A stretch of DNA of 64,000 nt from Variovorax sp. WDL1 (lineage in GTDB: Bacteria; Pseudomonadota; Gammaproteobacteria; Burkholderiales; Burkholderiaceae_C): the NCBI RefSeq assembly GCF_001541225.1, contig NZ_LMTS01000288.1:1-64000 (forward strand). The letters run 5' to 3'. Positions 1-7,394 of the stretch are shown here, in pieces. The number at the start of each line of letters is the position of its first letter. Positions within the stretch are counted from its first letter, which is position 1. The translations under genes were made by a program, and so were the position numbers. The notes beneath the pieces are model-generated. The model ran no database searches. It saw nothing but the letters and a program-made list of their open reading frames with translations, and had not been told where the DNA came from.

Positions 1-30
1 CGGATTCGAGGGGAACAACGTGGTGAGAAA

Positions 31-106
31 CTACAGCTAGCTCAACTGGATAGAGCGGCCGCCTTCTAAGCGGCAGGTGGACCTTCGACTGGTCCGCAGG
101 GCACCA
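31..106 (+). tRNA. tRNA-Arg (anticodon TCT), degenerate acceptor stem
   Basis: The D stem (GCTC/GAGC), anticodon stem (GCCGC/GCGGC, loop CTTCTAA) and T stem (GGACC/GGTCC, normal loop TTCGACT) are intact and the CCA end is encoded. The acceptor stem is not: CTACAGC against GCAGGGC gives three Watson-Crick pairs and one wobble out of seven. It is the first of ten tRNA genes in 1.2 kb. It may be a decayed gene or one whose 5' end was replaced; charging is doubtful. Confidence 0.7.
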
Positions 107-204
107 GCTTCTCGCCTGTAGCGCGACTTGCATCACTGAAACACTTCACCGCGATCGCCGATATCCGGAGATCATCTTCACCATCAGCTCGATTGGAGGA
201 CCAC

Positions 205-405
205 ATGCGACTCACCACCAGCCATCGCCGGCCGGCGAACCGCAATGCCGTGCCCGCCTCCAAGCCCCGCAACCCCGTCGTGCAAGCCGTCGTTCACGGG
301 TTCGGCACGATGACGGGCAAGCGCCACCGCGAGGCCGAACGTGCTCGTGAGCGCTTCGAGAAGCTCGACTTCGATCAGCGCGTGCGCGAGATCGGCGAGT
401 GGTGA
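205..405 (+). CDS. small basic protein inside the tRNA array
   Basis: A 66-residue frame sits between tRNA-Arg and tRNA-Asn. The ATG was chosen because a perfect GGAGG lies five bases upstream (195-199); an in-frame TTG at 193 would overlap that site. The protein is rich in Arg and Lys and has a helical second half with alternating charge (residues 36-66). There is no signal peptide, membrane segment or family I recognise. It may be an RNA- or DNA-binding protein made from the array transcript, but that is inference. Confidence 0.5.
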   Translation: MRLTTSHRRPANRNAVPASKPRNPVVQAVVHGFGTMTGKRHREAERARERFEKLDFDQRVREIGEW

Positions 406-441
406 CTGTGGCGGCCTCGCGCCGTCACGCACATGGATTTT

Positions 442-518
442 TCCTCGATAGCTCAGCTGGCAGCAGCGGCGCACTGTTAATGCGTAGGTCCCTGGTTCGA
501 TCCCAGGTCGAGGAGCCA
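442..518 (+). tRNA. tRNA-Asn (GTT)
   Basis: Complete cloverleaf: perfect acceptor stem TCCTCGA/TCGAGGA, anticodon loop CTGTTAA, T arm CCTGG-TTCGATC-CCAGG with canonical T54 and A58, discriminator G and encoded CCA. This is one of the most regular members of the array. Confidence 0.92.
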
Positions 519-526
519 ATGTTCCC

Positions 527-600
527 AGCCGCATAGCTCAGGGCAGAGCACCGTCTTGATAAGGCGGGGGTCGATGGATCGTTCCCATCTGTGGCTACCA
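527..600 (+). tRNA. tRNA-Ile (GAT) with swapped T-loop bases
   Basis: The acceptor AGCCGCA/TGTGGCT pairs along its length with one wobble. The anticodon loop is TTGATAA. The D loop is short (AGGGCA). The T loop reads ATCGTTC where TTCGATC is expected, so T54 has become A and A58 has become T. The same T arm occurs in tRNA-Met at 812-886. Confidence 0.85.
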
Positions 601-607
601 GTTCGAT

Positions 608-683
608 GGCGGCCGTAGTTCAAGGGCTAGAACCGCGGGTCGTGATCCCGCTGATTCGGGTTCGAGTCCCGGCAGTCGCCCCA
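608..683 (+). tRNA. tRNA-His (GTG)
   Basis: Anticodon stem GCGGG/CCCGC with loop TCGTGAT. The histidine-specific extra G at position -1 (608) faces C73. The T loop is canonical (TTCGAGT) and CCA is encoded. The acceptor stem has one mismatch and one wobble. Confidence 0.88.
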
Positions 684-701
684 TCCTCTCACTCCTTACA
701 T

Positions 702-789
702 CCCCGCGTGGCGGAATCGGCAGACGCGGTTGCCTCAAAAGCAGCTGCCCTCAAGGGCGTGTCCGTTCAAGATCGGATCCCGGGGACCA
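702..789 (+). tRNA. tRNA-Leu (CAA) with 8-nt T loop
   Basis: Class II tRNA with a long variable arm (hairpin TGCCC-TCAA-GGGCG). Anticodon stem GTTGC/GCAGC, loop CTCAAAA. The acceptor CCCCGCG/CCCGGGG pairs at six of seven positions. The T stem GTCCG/CGGAT only closes with an eight-base loop (TTCAAGAT) instead of seven. CCA is encoded. Confidence 0.82.
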
Positions 790-811
790 CCAGGTGCATG
801 GCTTTTTTTCC

Positions 812-886
812 GGTGCTGTAGCTCAGTGGAAGAGCACGTCCCTCATAAGGACGGGGCCGATGGATCGTTCCCATCCAGCACTACCA
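812..886 (+). tRNA. tRNA-Met (CAT) with swapped T-loop bases
   Basis: Acceptor GGTGCTG/CAGCACT, anticodon stem CGTCC/GGACG with loop CTCATAA, encoded CCA. The anticodon stem lacks the three G-C pairs of an initiator, so it is an elongator tRNA-Met or, if C34 carries lysidine, a tRNA-Ile2; sequence alone does not decide. The T loop is ATCGTTC, the same exchange as in the neighbouring tRNA-Ile. Confidence 0.85.
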
Positions 887-895
887 GGAACACTC

Positions 896-970
896 GCGGG
901 TGTAGCTCAGAGGCAGAGCAACCGACTTTTAATCGGGAGGCCGAGATTTCAAAATTCTCCGCCCGCACCA
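896..970 (+). tRNA. tRNA-Lys (TTT)
   Basis: Acceptor GCGGGTG/CGCCCGC fully paired with one wobble; anticodon loop CTTTTAA; encoded CCA. The T arm GAGAT-TTCAAAA-TTCTC is A/T-rich and has a T-T mismatch next to the loop, unlike a typical proteobacterial tRNA-Lys. Confidence 0.87.
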
Positions 971-982
971 GTACATCAGAAC

Positions 983-1058
983 GGACCTCTAGCTCAGCTG
1001 GTAGAGCGGCGCTTTTACACGGCGAAGGTCCGGGGTTCGATGCCTCGGAGGTCCACCA
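983..1058 (+). tRNA. tRNA-Val (TAC)
   Basis: Perfect acceptor GGACCTC/GAGGTCC, canonical D arm, anticodon loop TTTACAC, T loop TTCGATG, encoded CCA. The anticodon stem GCGCT/GGCGA carries a G-A mismatch at its outer end. Confidence 0.88.
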
Positions 1059-1060
1059 TT

Positions 1061-1145
1061 GCACGGCTGGCGGAATCGGCAGACGCGACGTTGAGGGCGT
1101 CGTGTCCGAAAGGACATCCCGGTTCGAGGCCGGGGTCGTGCACCA
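1061..1145 (+). tRNA. tRNA-Leu (GAG)
   Basis: Class II tRNA. Acceptor GCACGGC/GTCGTGC, perfect anticodon stem CGACG/CGTCG with loop TTGAGGG, variable arm TGTCC-GAAA-GGACA, T loop TTCGAGG, encoded CCA. It starts two bases after the preceding tRNA-Val, so the array must be processed from a common transcript. Confidence 0.9.
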
Positions 1146-1153
1146 AACCACAT

Positions 1154-1230
1154 CCAGCCATAGCGCAGTCAGATAGCGCGCGCGCCTCCGAAGCGCGAGG
1201 TCGCTGGGGCGGATCCAGCCGGCTGGCCCA
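1154..1230 (+). tRNA. tRNA-Arg (CCG) with non-canonical T loop
   Basis: Acceptor CCAGCCA/CGGCTGG pairs at six of seven positions; anticodon stem CGCGC/GCGCG with loop CTCCGAA; T stem GCTGG/CCAGC. The T loop is GGCGGAT, lacking T54, T55 and A58, so the usual D-loop/T-loop contacts cannot form normally. Discriminator C plus CCA are encoded. Last tRNA of the array. Confidence 0.8.
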
Positions 1231-1279
1231 ACACACAGAAGATATCCCCCACCCCCGGGCCAAGAAAGGAGGCCGACTG

Positions 1280-1843
1280 ATGAAACCCCAAGTCCTACAG
1301 CTCGACATCCAGGGAACGCCGCAGGCCTGGATCTCGCAAGAGCAAGCTACATCGCACTATGCCACCGGCGCCGTCGTCTGGGAGGACGGCGCAGGCCCGC
1401 TGGCTACGATGCGTGGGGGTTTCAACGTGGCCCGCGGCGTCCAGTCCCGCTTCGATATCTCACCGATCATCGCCTTGAAGGGCTGCGCAAGGGTGAACCT
1501 GTTCGATCAGGAACCGTCCTTCAGCCGCCGCAAGCTCTTCGTTCGCGACCGGCATACCTGCGCCTACTGCGCGCAGCGCTTTCGCGAGCAGGACCTGACC
1601 GTGGAGCACATCCTTCCGGAGAGCCGCGGTGGCGCGTGGGACTTCATGAATTGCGTGAGCGCCTGCAAGGCCTGCAATTCGCTCAAGGGCGCTCGCACGC
1701 CTGAGGAAGCTGGCATGAAGCTGGTTTATCTGCCCTACAAGCCGAGCCGCTTCGAGGATTTTCTTCTTGCGGGCCGTAACGTGCGCGCGGATGTGCACGA
1801 GTGGCTCGCGAGCCGTCTGCCGAAAGGTTCAAGGCTCAGCTGA
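1280..1843 (+). CDS. HNH endonuclease family protein
   Basis: A 187-residue protein with a zinc-binding HNH nuclease fold in its second half: CAYC near residue 93, TVEHILPESRGG (the first catalytic His in EHI), then CKACN and the N/H region ahead of LKG. The N-terminal half matches my memory of a beta-proteobacterial HNH family found on chromosomes and plasmids. The ATG at 1280 follows a strong AAGGAGG. It stands alone after the tRNA array and ends in a terminator. It probably cuts or nicks DNA; its role (restriction, homing, phage-like DNA processing) is not shown by the sequence. Confidence 0.85.
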   Translation: MKPQVLQLDIQGTPQAWISQEQATSHYATGAVVWEDGAGPLATMRGGFNVARGVQSRFDISPIIALKGCARVNLFDQEPSFSRRKLFVRDRHTCAYCAQRFREQDLTVEHILPESRGGAWDFMNCVSACKACNSLKGARTPEEAGMKLVYLPYKPSRFEDFLLAGRNVRADVHEWLASRLPKGSRLS

Positions 1844-1852
1844 TGCAACCGG

Positions 1853-1897
1853 CGAAGAAAAAGGGGCGTTCCTTGCGAGGGACGCCCCTTCTTCTTT
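1853..1897. terminator. bidirectional rho-independent terminator
   Basis: A strong stem (AAGGGGCGT with ACGCCCCTT, GC-rich and about 12 bp) is flanked by an A-rich run on the left and a T-rich run on the right. It lies between the convergent HNH gene (+) and the small gene ending at 1913 (-), so it can serve both strands. Confidence 0.85.
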
Positions 1898-1912
1898 GTT
1901 GGCGCGCGATCC

Positions 1913-2119
1913 TCAACCCCGCGGCGCCTCGACCGCCACACTGCTCTGCTCGTCCTGCATACGCTCTTCGATGCTATCCCGCAGGCGGTCGAAATCTGGA
2001 CTGTTGGGCGAATCCAGCTCACATGCTTCGATGTACGCCAGATCGCTAATTTCGTCGGCGCTGAGCATTCGAGCGGCCACCACCGTCAGCGGTTTGGATT
2101 GGGCTTGGATCGAGGACAT
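1913..2119 (-). CDS. small unknown protein ending in -PRG
   Basis: A 68-residue acidic, helical protein (about residues 20-55 are rich in Asp, Glu and Leu). The first ATG is at 2119; a TTG at 2158 is also possible. It ends VEAPRG, one member of the set of C-terminal Pro-Arg-Gly proteins in this window. It lies 60 bases downstream of the gene ending at 2183 and is probably the last gene of that operon, closed by the terminator at 1853-1897. I recognise no family. Confidence 0.6.
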   Translation of the reverse strand: MSSIQAQSKPLTVVAARMLSADEISDLAYIEACELDSPNSPDFDRLRDSIEERMQDEQSSVAVEAPRG

Positions 2120-2182
2120 AGTTCTTGTACCGATGGAAGTTGCAATGGCGCCCGGCAATGAGGGTACGGGCGCAGGAGACGA

Positions 2183-3151
2183 TCACCCGGCCGGCGTCGC
2201 CACGGCCTGGCGGTCCAGGTCTTCAACATCGGCGGCGAGCACGCACCCATAGTCGGGATGCATCGTCCATGGGGAAGCATCTAGGAGACGGACTACCTCG
2301 CCGTGGATGGCGTCAAAGTTCGCCGAGCAGTCCTCGCCGCGCGACACAGCCTGGTCTAAAGACTCGGCCATCGACTGCAGCGCCCGGTACACCGGCTGCG
2401 ACATCGCCTCCGGCCGAATGAGTGCCGTGAGGAATTCGGCCTCGCCGAGCTCGTGTGCGCCGAAGAGCGCCAGCCGCTCGGCAACCATCGCGGTGAGCGG
2501 GCCAGCGGTGTGGCGCAGTCTCATGAGCTTGAAGTTCTCGTAGGTGTCCTTGCGCGCCCCGCGGTCGAATGCGGTGGCGATGGCGTTCGCGATGGCCCCC
2601 ACGTTGGTGCGAAGCCCGATCGGCTTTCCGGCGCGCTTGCCTTCAAGCTCCAGCTCAATGCCGGTGGCGCCCACCTTGGTGACGACCATCCCCGTATTGC
2701 GCTTGCCATCGTTGAAGATCAGCGCGCCAACCTTGTCGCCGGGCTGGAATGCGAGAGCCTGCGCCGTGGCCACCAGCTTACGGTGGTGCCGCATCGCCTC
2801 GACGGCACTGCGGGCGAAGTAGACGTCGTAGGCAAAATCGCCGCCATCCACGCGCTCGGTGTTGCGCGCCAGCTGCTCCTTCGTCACGCCGAGATCCTTC
2901 GCAATGGCCGCGTTCACCTCGATGTTGTAGAAGCGACCCGCATCGAGCGCCCGCTCGGCGGCCTCCATCACCAGTCGCTGGCGCGGCGTCGGGTCAAATG
3001 CTGGGGACTTGCAGAGGCGCCAATGGTCGTAGCAGGTGCCGACGGCGGGAAGTTCATATCGAGCCACTGTTGCTCCGTGATCAACACGGCGGAAATCGCC
3101 GTCCGCGGAGATTCTCGAACGGCTCGGCAGAACCTTCTCAAATGTTTTCAC
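2183..3151 (-). CDS. unknown protein, 322 aa
   Basis: The GTG start at 3151 directly follows the TGA of the upstream gene (TGAGTG), so translation is probably coupled. The protein is soluble, with no signal peptide. A central segment (about residues 135-175) looks like a small beta-barrel: a PGDKVGALIFNDG stretch followed by alternating short strands, as in SH3-like domains. The flanks are helical. It ends ATPAG, a near relative of the -PRG tails. No family recognised. Confidence 0.75.
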   Translation of the reverse strand: MKTFEKVLPSRSRISADGDFRRVDHGATVARYELPAVGTCYDHWRLCKSPAFDPTPRQRLVMEAAERALDAGRFYNIEVNAAIAKDLGVTKEQLARNTERVDGGDFAYDVYFARSAVEAMRHHRKLVATAQALAFQPGDKVGALIFNDGKRNTGMVVTKVGATGIELELEGKRAGKPIGLRTNVGAIANAIATAFDRGARKDTYENFKLMRLRHTAGPLTAMVAERLALFGAHELGEAEFLTALIRPEAMSQPVYRALQSMAESLDQAVSRGEDCSANFDAIHGEVVRLLDASPWTMHPDYGCVLAADVEDLDRQAVATPAG

Positions 3152-4141
3152 TCAAGACAGTTTTTGAATCCCCTGTTTCGATTTTGGATTGCGGAAGATC
3201 TTGAGGCAGCGCTCAGCGGCCTTTAGGAACGCCTCGGGTTGACCGTCGAAGACATCGGCGAGATCCCTGCGCAGGTAGGAGGCGAAGAACTGTTTCACCT
3301 CATTCGAATGCTCCAGGAACACCGGCTTCAGGAGATCGCCCTGGCGGCGCTCCGGCAGATTTCCGCCGCCCTCGATCAAGGCGTCTATGTAGGCAAGGAG
3401 CTCCGGCATCCCACGAACCCAAATGGCGGCGTAGCGCTCCGCCAGAAGGTACGCGGGCCCCAGCACCATCGTAGAGTTGAGAGTGTCAGCATAGTAGGTC
3501 GATAACTGGGCCCAATAGGATCCGAATTGAAGCAGTGCAACCCGGCTTCGCGGATTGAGTTTGTAGTTACTCAAGCACTCACCGACCTCTAGCTGATGGC
3601 GAACGTTCAACGACCACCATTGCCCGAGGCGGGCCGGGAGCCGCTCCAGCTCGGCCATAGTGCACACGCAGAACGTATCGTCTATAAAAAGGTGCTTCTC
3701 TCGCTTCGCGCGCGGCGTTCTCGCGGTGGGCTGAAGCTCCATCACCACTTCGAAGGCGAGTTGATCCTTGTAGGCCCCTTCTGCTTTTCGGATCAAGATT
3801 CCAGGGTCCATCCACGCGCCAAGTACCGATTCGGCCCTAACCTGCTCATCGCCTCCAGTGTCCGGGTCGTAGCCTTCGAGTTCTCGACAGACGATAAGGC
3901 CTTGCGCAATCAGTCGATCGGCCCTTTCGTCGTCCGGGAGATCCGCATCGAGAGGCGCCGAGGGCAGATGAGCCTCAACGGCCTTTTGCAGCGCATGCCA
4001 ATCGGCGTGTCCGTACAGTCGCGCAGTCACCTCCTGGAGGAACGACAGCGGACGTGAAGGATAGACTTCATGAAGCGCCTTGGCGGCACGCTTGGCTCGC
4101 TCGATGGAGTGCGGAACTACAGGCACGAACGTGGTCTTCAT
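3152..4141 (-). CDS. unknown protein, 329 aa, with LYGHADWHALQ motif
   Basis: The ATG at 4141 was preferred to an upstream in-frame start because AAGGAG lies just upstream. Residues 1-45 hold a short helical module ending RLYGHADWHALQKAV, which resembles the G-(Y/F)-x-D-W-x-x-L-Q element seen at the start of other mobile-element proteins of unknown role. The rest is mixed alpha/beta, with CREL, CVCTM and CLS cysteines too far apart for an obvious metal site. First gene of an operon driven by the promoter at 4288-4316. Confidence 0.75.
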   Translation of the reverse strand: MKTTFVPVVPHSIERAKRAAKALHEVYPSRPLSFLQEVTARLYGHADWHALQKAVEAHLPSAPLDADLPDDERADRLIAQGLIVCRELEGYDPDTGGDEQVRAESVLGAWMDPGILIRKAEGAYKDQLAFEVVMELQPTARTPRAKREKHLFIDDTFCVCTMAELERLPARLGQWWSLNVRHQLEVGECLSNYKLNPRSRVALLQFGSYWAQLSTYYADTLNSTMVLGPAYLLAERYAAIWVRGMPELLAYIDALIEGGGNLPERRQGDLLKPVFLEHSNEVKQFFASYLRRDLADVFDGQPEAFLKAAERCLKIFRNPKSKQGIQKLS

Positions 4142-4287
4142 CACGATCTCCTTGGCCAAAGGGCGTGACGATCCCGCTTCGCCACGCCAGACAAAAGAGA
4201 TTTGTCGACGAAGCCAAACCATCCAACAACCGACGCCGGTACGGCTTCGCCATGCGGGAGGCGCGATCTCGGGAAACCGCTGGATTT

Positions 4288-4316
4288 AATCTATGCCGTC
4301 AGGCTAACCGTGTCAA
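4288..4316 (-). promoter_or_regulatory. sigma-70 promoter for the 4141-1913 operon
   Basis: On the minus strand, TTGACA (4316-4311), a 17-base spacer and TAGATT (4293-4288) make a near-consensus sigma-70 promoter. The start of the first gene lies about 150 bases downstream, leaving a long leader. Confidence 0.7.
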
Positions 4317-4360
4317 GCTAGCCGGGGCAGCCGAGCGACGCAAGGACCGTCCGGAATAGC

Positions 4361-5896
4361 TCAAGCCCCGAAGCGCTGCAGGCGCCCCTCTAAGTCGTCC
4401 TCCTCGATGAAGTCCTCGCCTCCTTGTCCGCTCATTGCCAGCGCCGCGGCGATCACCTCCGGCCGTCGGGCGTATTCGGTGCAGAGGTAGTCCGGATCCG
4501 GGACGATGTCCACCCGTCCGAGGTCCAGGCGGTCAGCATCAAAGCACGCACGCACCCAAGCATCGCCTTGGGTCTGCCCTTCGCTGTGCAGGTCACAGGC
4601 CATAGCCAGCGCTTCCAGCGCGTCGTCAGGGAGGAAGCCGAACAGGTCAGCCCGGCGCTCGCGCACGAACGCGGCTGCGCGCGGGCCGTGCTCCGGGTCG
4701 GCGCCGTCGTCCAGGCGCTGGCTGTCGTGCACCAGGCCGAAGATGTACGGCACCAGCGGATCGATGCCGAGGGAGCGCGACACCGCCAGGGCATGCTGCG
4801 ACACGCGTGCCGAGTGATCTGGCCCGTGGTACAGGCCGCACACCTCCGCATCGAAGGCGTTGTGCACGTGGTCCTCGACCGCCCGGATCTCGCGCGCGTA
4901 CCGCGTGAGGCTGGCCATTTCGCCGTCGCAGAACATGCGCAGCTGGTCGGTCGTGAGCGAACGCAGGTATTCCTCGCGGCTCACGTCCTCGCGGCGCCAG
5001 GCCGCCGGCAGGTACAGGAACTCGCTCTCATCCGTGCCCGCCCAGAAGATGTCCTCGGGATGCACCAGCGGCAGCCTCTTGACGAACGCAGCCTGGCCGC
5101 GGCCACCATGCTCGCTGGCGTACCGCGCATTGAGGGCGATCCAGTCGCCAGGCAGTATCTCGTAGGCCGCCGGCACGCCGCGATACACCGGCTGCGGCGC
5201 GCCGTTAATCCCCATGGCGTCGAAGTTGCGCGGGGGCACGACCCGGTGCACGCGATCTGCCCGGTGGTCGTGGTCGGGACGGCGCATGCGGTCGGCGCGC
5301 TCCAGCACGCCGGCCTGCGGGTGATGGCCTTCCAGCCATGCTTCGATCGATTCCCAGGGCTGCTGTTCGAGTCGGGCGCCGAGCTCCTCGCCCAACGTGG
5401 CCATGCGAATGGCGTCGCGCTGGTGAGTCACCCATACCGGCACCGGCTGGCCGCTCGTGCCGTCCGTCAGGTCGAGCACTCGCACGGCATCGGCTTGCTC
5501 AAAGGCGATGCGGAACAGGGCGTTCCAGCGCTCTCCACTGCCCGTGCCTTCGTAGTCGTAGAGATCGCCAGCCTCGATGAAGCTCCACGGGTCCCGCGGC
5601 TCCCCGCTGCGCCGGCATGTCCAGTCATCAAACTCCATCGTGAGCGCATCAATGATCGCGCGGTGCCGCGCGTCGGCCCTGTCCGGGACGGTCAGATCCA
5701 GCACTGTGCGGCCGGTCAGTACGCAGGCAACCGGCTCGTCCTTCGGATCCGGCCATTTCTGGTTCCCGGCATAGAGCTTCGCTTGCGAATAGGCCTCGGT
5801 GAAGAACCACGGTCGCTGCGAGTCCCCGAGCTCACGAAGGCGGTTGTCGGGCTCGCCGCGAAAGACGACGGGAGAGATGTCGCGCGCAATGGTCAT
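4361..5896 (-). CDS. ART-like / HD-domain fusion protein
   Basis: A 511-residue multidomain protein. Residues 1-60 (VVFRGE, then WFFTEAYSQAKLYAG) and about 235-300 (PVYRGVP, PGDWIALNARYA, DIFWAG, EFLYLP) both look like the R, S/T and E-type strands of ADP-ribosyltransferase-like domains found in polyvalent proteins of plasmids and phages. Residues about 350-470 form an HD phosphohydrolase: HGPDH, then LVHDSQR, a later CDLH and a final Asp. Metal-dependent phosphoester hydrolysis is known for HD proteins; ADP-ribose or nucleotide substrates are my inference. No membrane segment or signal peptide. Confidence 0.7.
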   Translation of the reverse strand: MTIARDISPVVFRGEPDNRLRELGDSQRPWFFTEAYSQAKLYAGNQKWPDPKDEPVACVLTGRTVLDLTVPDRADARHRAIIDALTMEFDDWTCRRSGEPRDPWSFIEAGDLYDYEGTGSGERWNALFRIAFEQADAVRVLDLTDGTSGQPVPVWVTHQRDAIRMATLGEELGARLEQQPWESIEAWLEGHHPQAGVLERADRMRRPDHDHRADRVHRVVPPRNFDAMGINGAPQPVYRGVPAAYEILPGDWIALNARYASEHGGRGQAAFVKRLPLVHPEDIFWAGTDESEFLYLPAAWRREDVSREEYLRSLTTDQLRMFCDGEMASLTRYAREIRAVEDHVHNAFDAEVCGLYHGPDHSARVSQHALAVSRSLGIDPLVPYIFGLVHDSQRLDDGADPEHGPRAAAFVRERRADLFGFLPDDALEALAMACDLHSEGQTQGDAWVRACFDADRLDLGRVDIVPDPDYLCTEYARRPEVIAAALAMSGQGGEDFIEEDDLEGRLQRFGA

Positions 5897-5954
5897 TGTT
5901 AGGTCGGTTGCTTGCTTGGCGGCTCATCCGGTCCGCCGGGCATACGCATTGTGA

Positions 5955-6941
5955 TCAGAAAGAGGGTGCCGCTGCCGGGCTGTGCTCGTGCTCCTGCAGA
6001 ACCGCTTCGTAGGGGTTGGCCATGCCGAGCGTGACGTAGCGGTCGCCAAGCGCCTGAGCAGTTTCCAGCGGATGGTCGTGGAGTTCATCGACGATCGCAG
6101 CGCGCACCATCTCGACCTGGCCCTCCTGGGCCATCACCGCCAGGAATTCGCTCTCGTTGTCGCCAAGCCAGATCCCGTCCGTGCCGACCAGGTAGTCGTG
6201 GCCAACGTTGATCATCACTCGCTCCAGCAACGCCGCGTCCGACTCGTCAGCGAGGCCGCGCTTGCCGTTGATCGCGATCTCGCGGCGCCACTCGCGCCCA
6301 TACGCTCCAGCGTCGTTCTCGCTGCGGAAGTAGGCGTCCTGAAGCGCAGATCGCAGGCCCTCGCTCAGCAGCTCGACTCGAGCGAGACTGTGAGCCGATA
6401 CGGCATGGAACAGCCGGTCCGCAAGCTCACCGCGAGACTTGGAGCCGTCGGGCGGCGCGGCCGGGCCCATCTCGCGAACAACCGCGGCCAGGACGCGCGC
6501 GCGGAGATTTGCATCATCCCTAGCCTCCTGCGCGCGTTCGGCCTGGGCGAGATTTCCGCCCGCGGCAGCGAGCGCCACAGCATCACCGGCCCGGCGCGCC
6601 TCCTTGTCGAGGAGCGTGTTCAGCAGACGCTCAGCCTTGGCTGCTTGCTGGCTCGCATAGACGAACGCGTCGTGGACCGTCAGGAACATGCCTGGTAGCC
6701 CCTCGACTGTGCGCAAAGCAGTCTCCAGTGTCATGAAGCTCACTCCGACCAGGTCAGGCTGAGCCTGCTCGAGCCGGTATTGGCCGGGTTCGAACGTCAT
6801 CGCGCGGTCCAGGGCGTCGACGATGATGTGGCGCTCGCCGAGTAGCGCGGCGCGCCCCCTGGCTGCGGTCGCCTGCCAGGTCGCGATCTCTTCGCGTAGA
6901 ACGTTCAGGACTTCGACGGTAGGGTTGGATTCGTTGCTCAT
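5955..6941 (-). CDS. unknown helical protein, 328 aa
   Basis: ATG at 6941. The middle (about residues 90-175) is a long Ala/Glu/Arg-rich helical region, probably coiled coil. The C-terminal third is acidic and ends HSPAAAPSF. No signal peptide or family recognised. It follows the gene ending at 6963 by 21 bases in a same-strand block running 8902 to 4361. Confidence 0.75.
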   Translation of the reverse strand: MSNESNPTVEVLNVLREEIATWQATAARGRAALLGERHIIVDALDRAMTFEPGQYRLEQAQPDLVGVSFMTLETALRTVEGLPGMFLTVHDAFVYASQQAAKAERLLNTLLDKEARRAGDAVALAAAGGNLAQAERAQEARDDANLRARVLAAVVREMGPAAPPDGSKSRGELADRLFHAVSAHSLARVELLSEGLRSALQDAYFRSENDAGAYGREWRREIAINGKRGLADESDAALLERVMINVGHDYLVGTDGIWLGDNESEFLAVMAQEGQVEMVRAAIVDELHDHPLETAQALGDRYVTLGMANPYEAVLQEHEHSPAAAPSF

Positions 6942-6962
6942 GGAATTGGCTCAAAACAGTGA

Positions 6963-7376
6963 TCAGCAGCGCGGCAGCTCTGCGGTTTCCGGCTCGTCTT
7001 CCGGCTCGATTGGCATGGGCCGCTGGATCTCGCTGAAGCCGAACTTGTCGACGACGAAGGTGGTCCCATCGCGCATGACCAGGTCGCCGACGGACGTGCT
7101 TCGACGTGAAGCGGTTGTCTTGACCTGCACACCGGGGTTCCCGGACCAGTCACTGTCGATGTGGTTCGTCGCGGAGAAGGCACGCTCTAGGTTGTCGCCC
7201 TCCACTTCCGCAACCAGCTCGAACGACAGGCCGACCTCGCGCCATTTCACCTCCTCGCTGAAGATCTCTGCCAGCGCATCGCGATCGACGCGGAACGCGA
7301 TGCGCGCGTGCATGTCGACGACTGCGGGGTTCAGCTGGCCTGCCCTGGCCACCTTCAGATGGAATACTTGCATCAT
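6963..7376 (-). CDS. conserved mobile-element protein with TNHID / RSTSVGD motifs
   Basis: A 137-residue protein. TNHID around residue 70, W-x-x-N just after it, then RSTSVGDLV and a closing GFSEI strand match a small family I have seen in phages and plasmids and whose function I do not know. The fold is probably a beta-rich single domain. The C-terminus ELPRC resembles the PRC tail of the next upstream gene. ATG at 7376. Confidence 0.75.
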   Translation of the reverse strand: MMQVFHLKVARAGQLNPAVVDMHARIAFRVDRDALAEIFSEEVKWREVGLSFELVAEVEGDNLERAFSATNHIDSDWSGNPGVQVKTTASRRSTSVGDLVMRDGTTFVVDKFGFSEIQRPMPIEPEDEPETAELPRC

Positions 7377-7394
7377 GGTGAGTGTCCCGTCCGA

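Noticed and set aside
4424-5902. 492-codon plus-strand frame opposite the ART/HD gene
   Set aside because: Opposite strand of a gene with HD motifs; His/Val/Arg-rich shadow composition.
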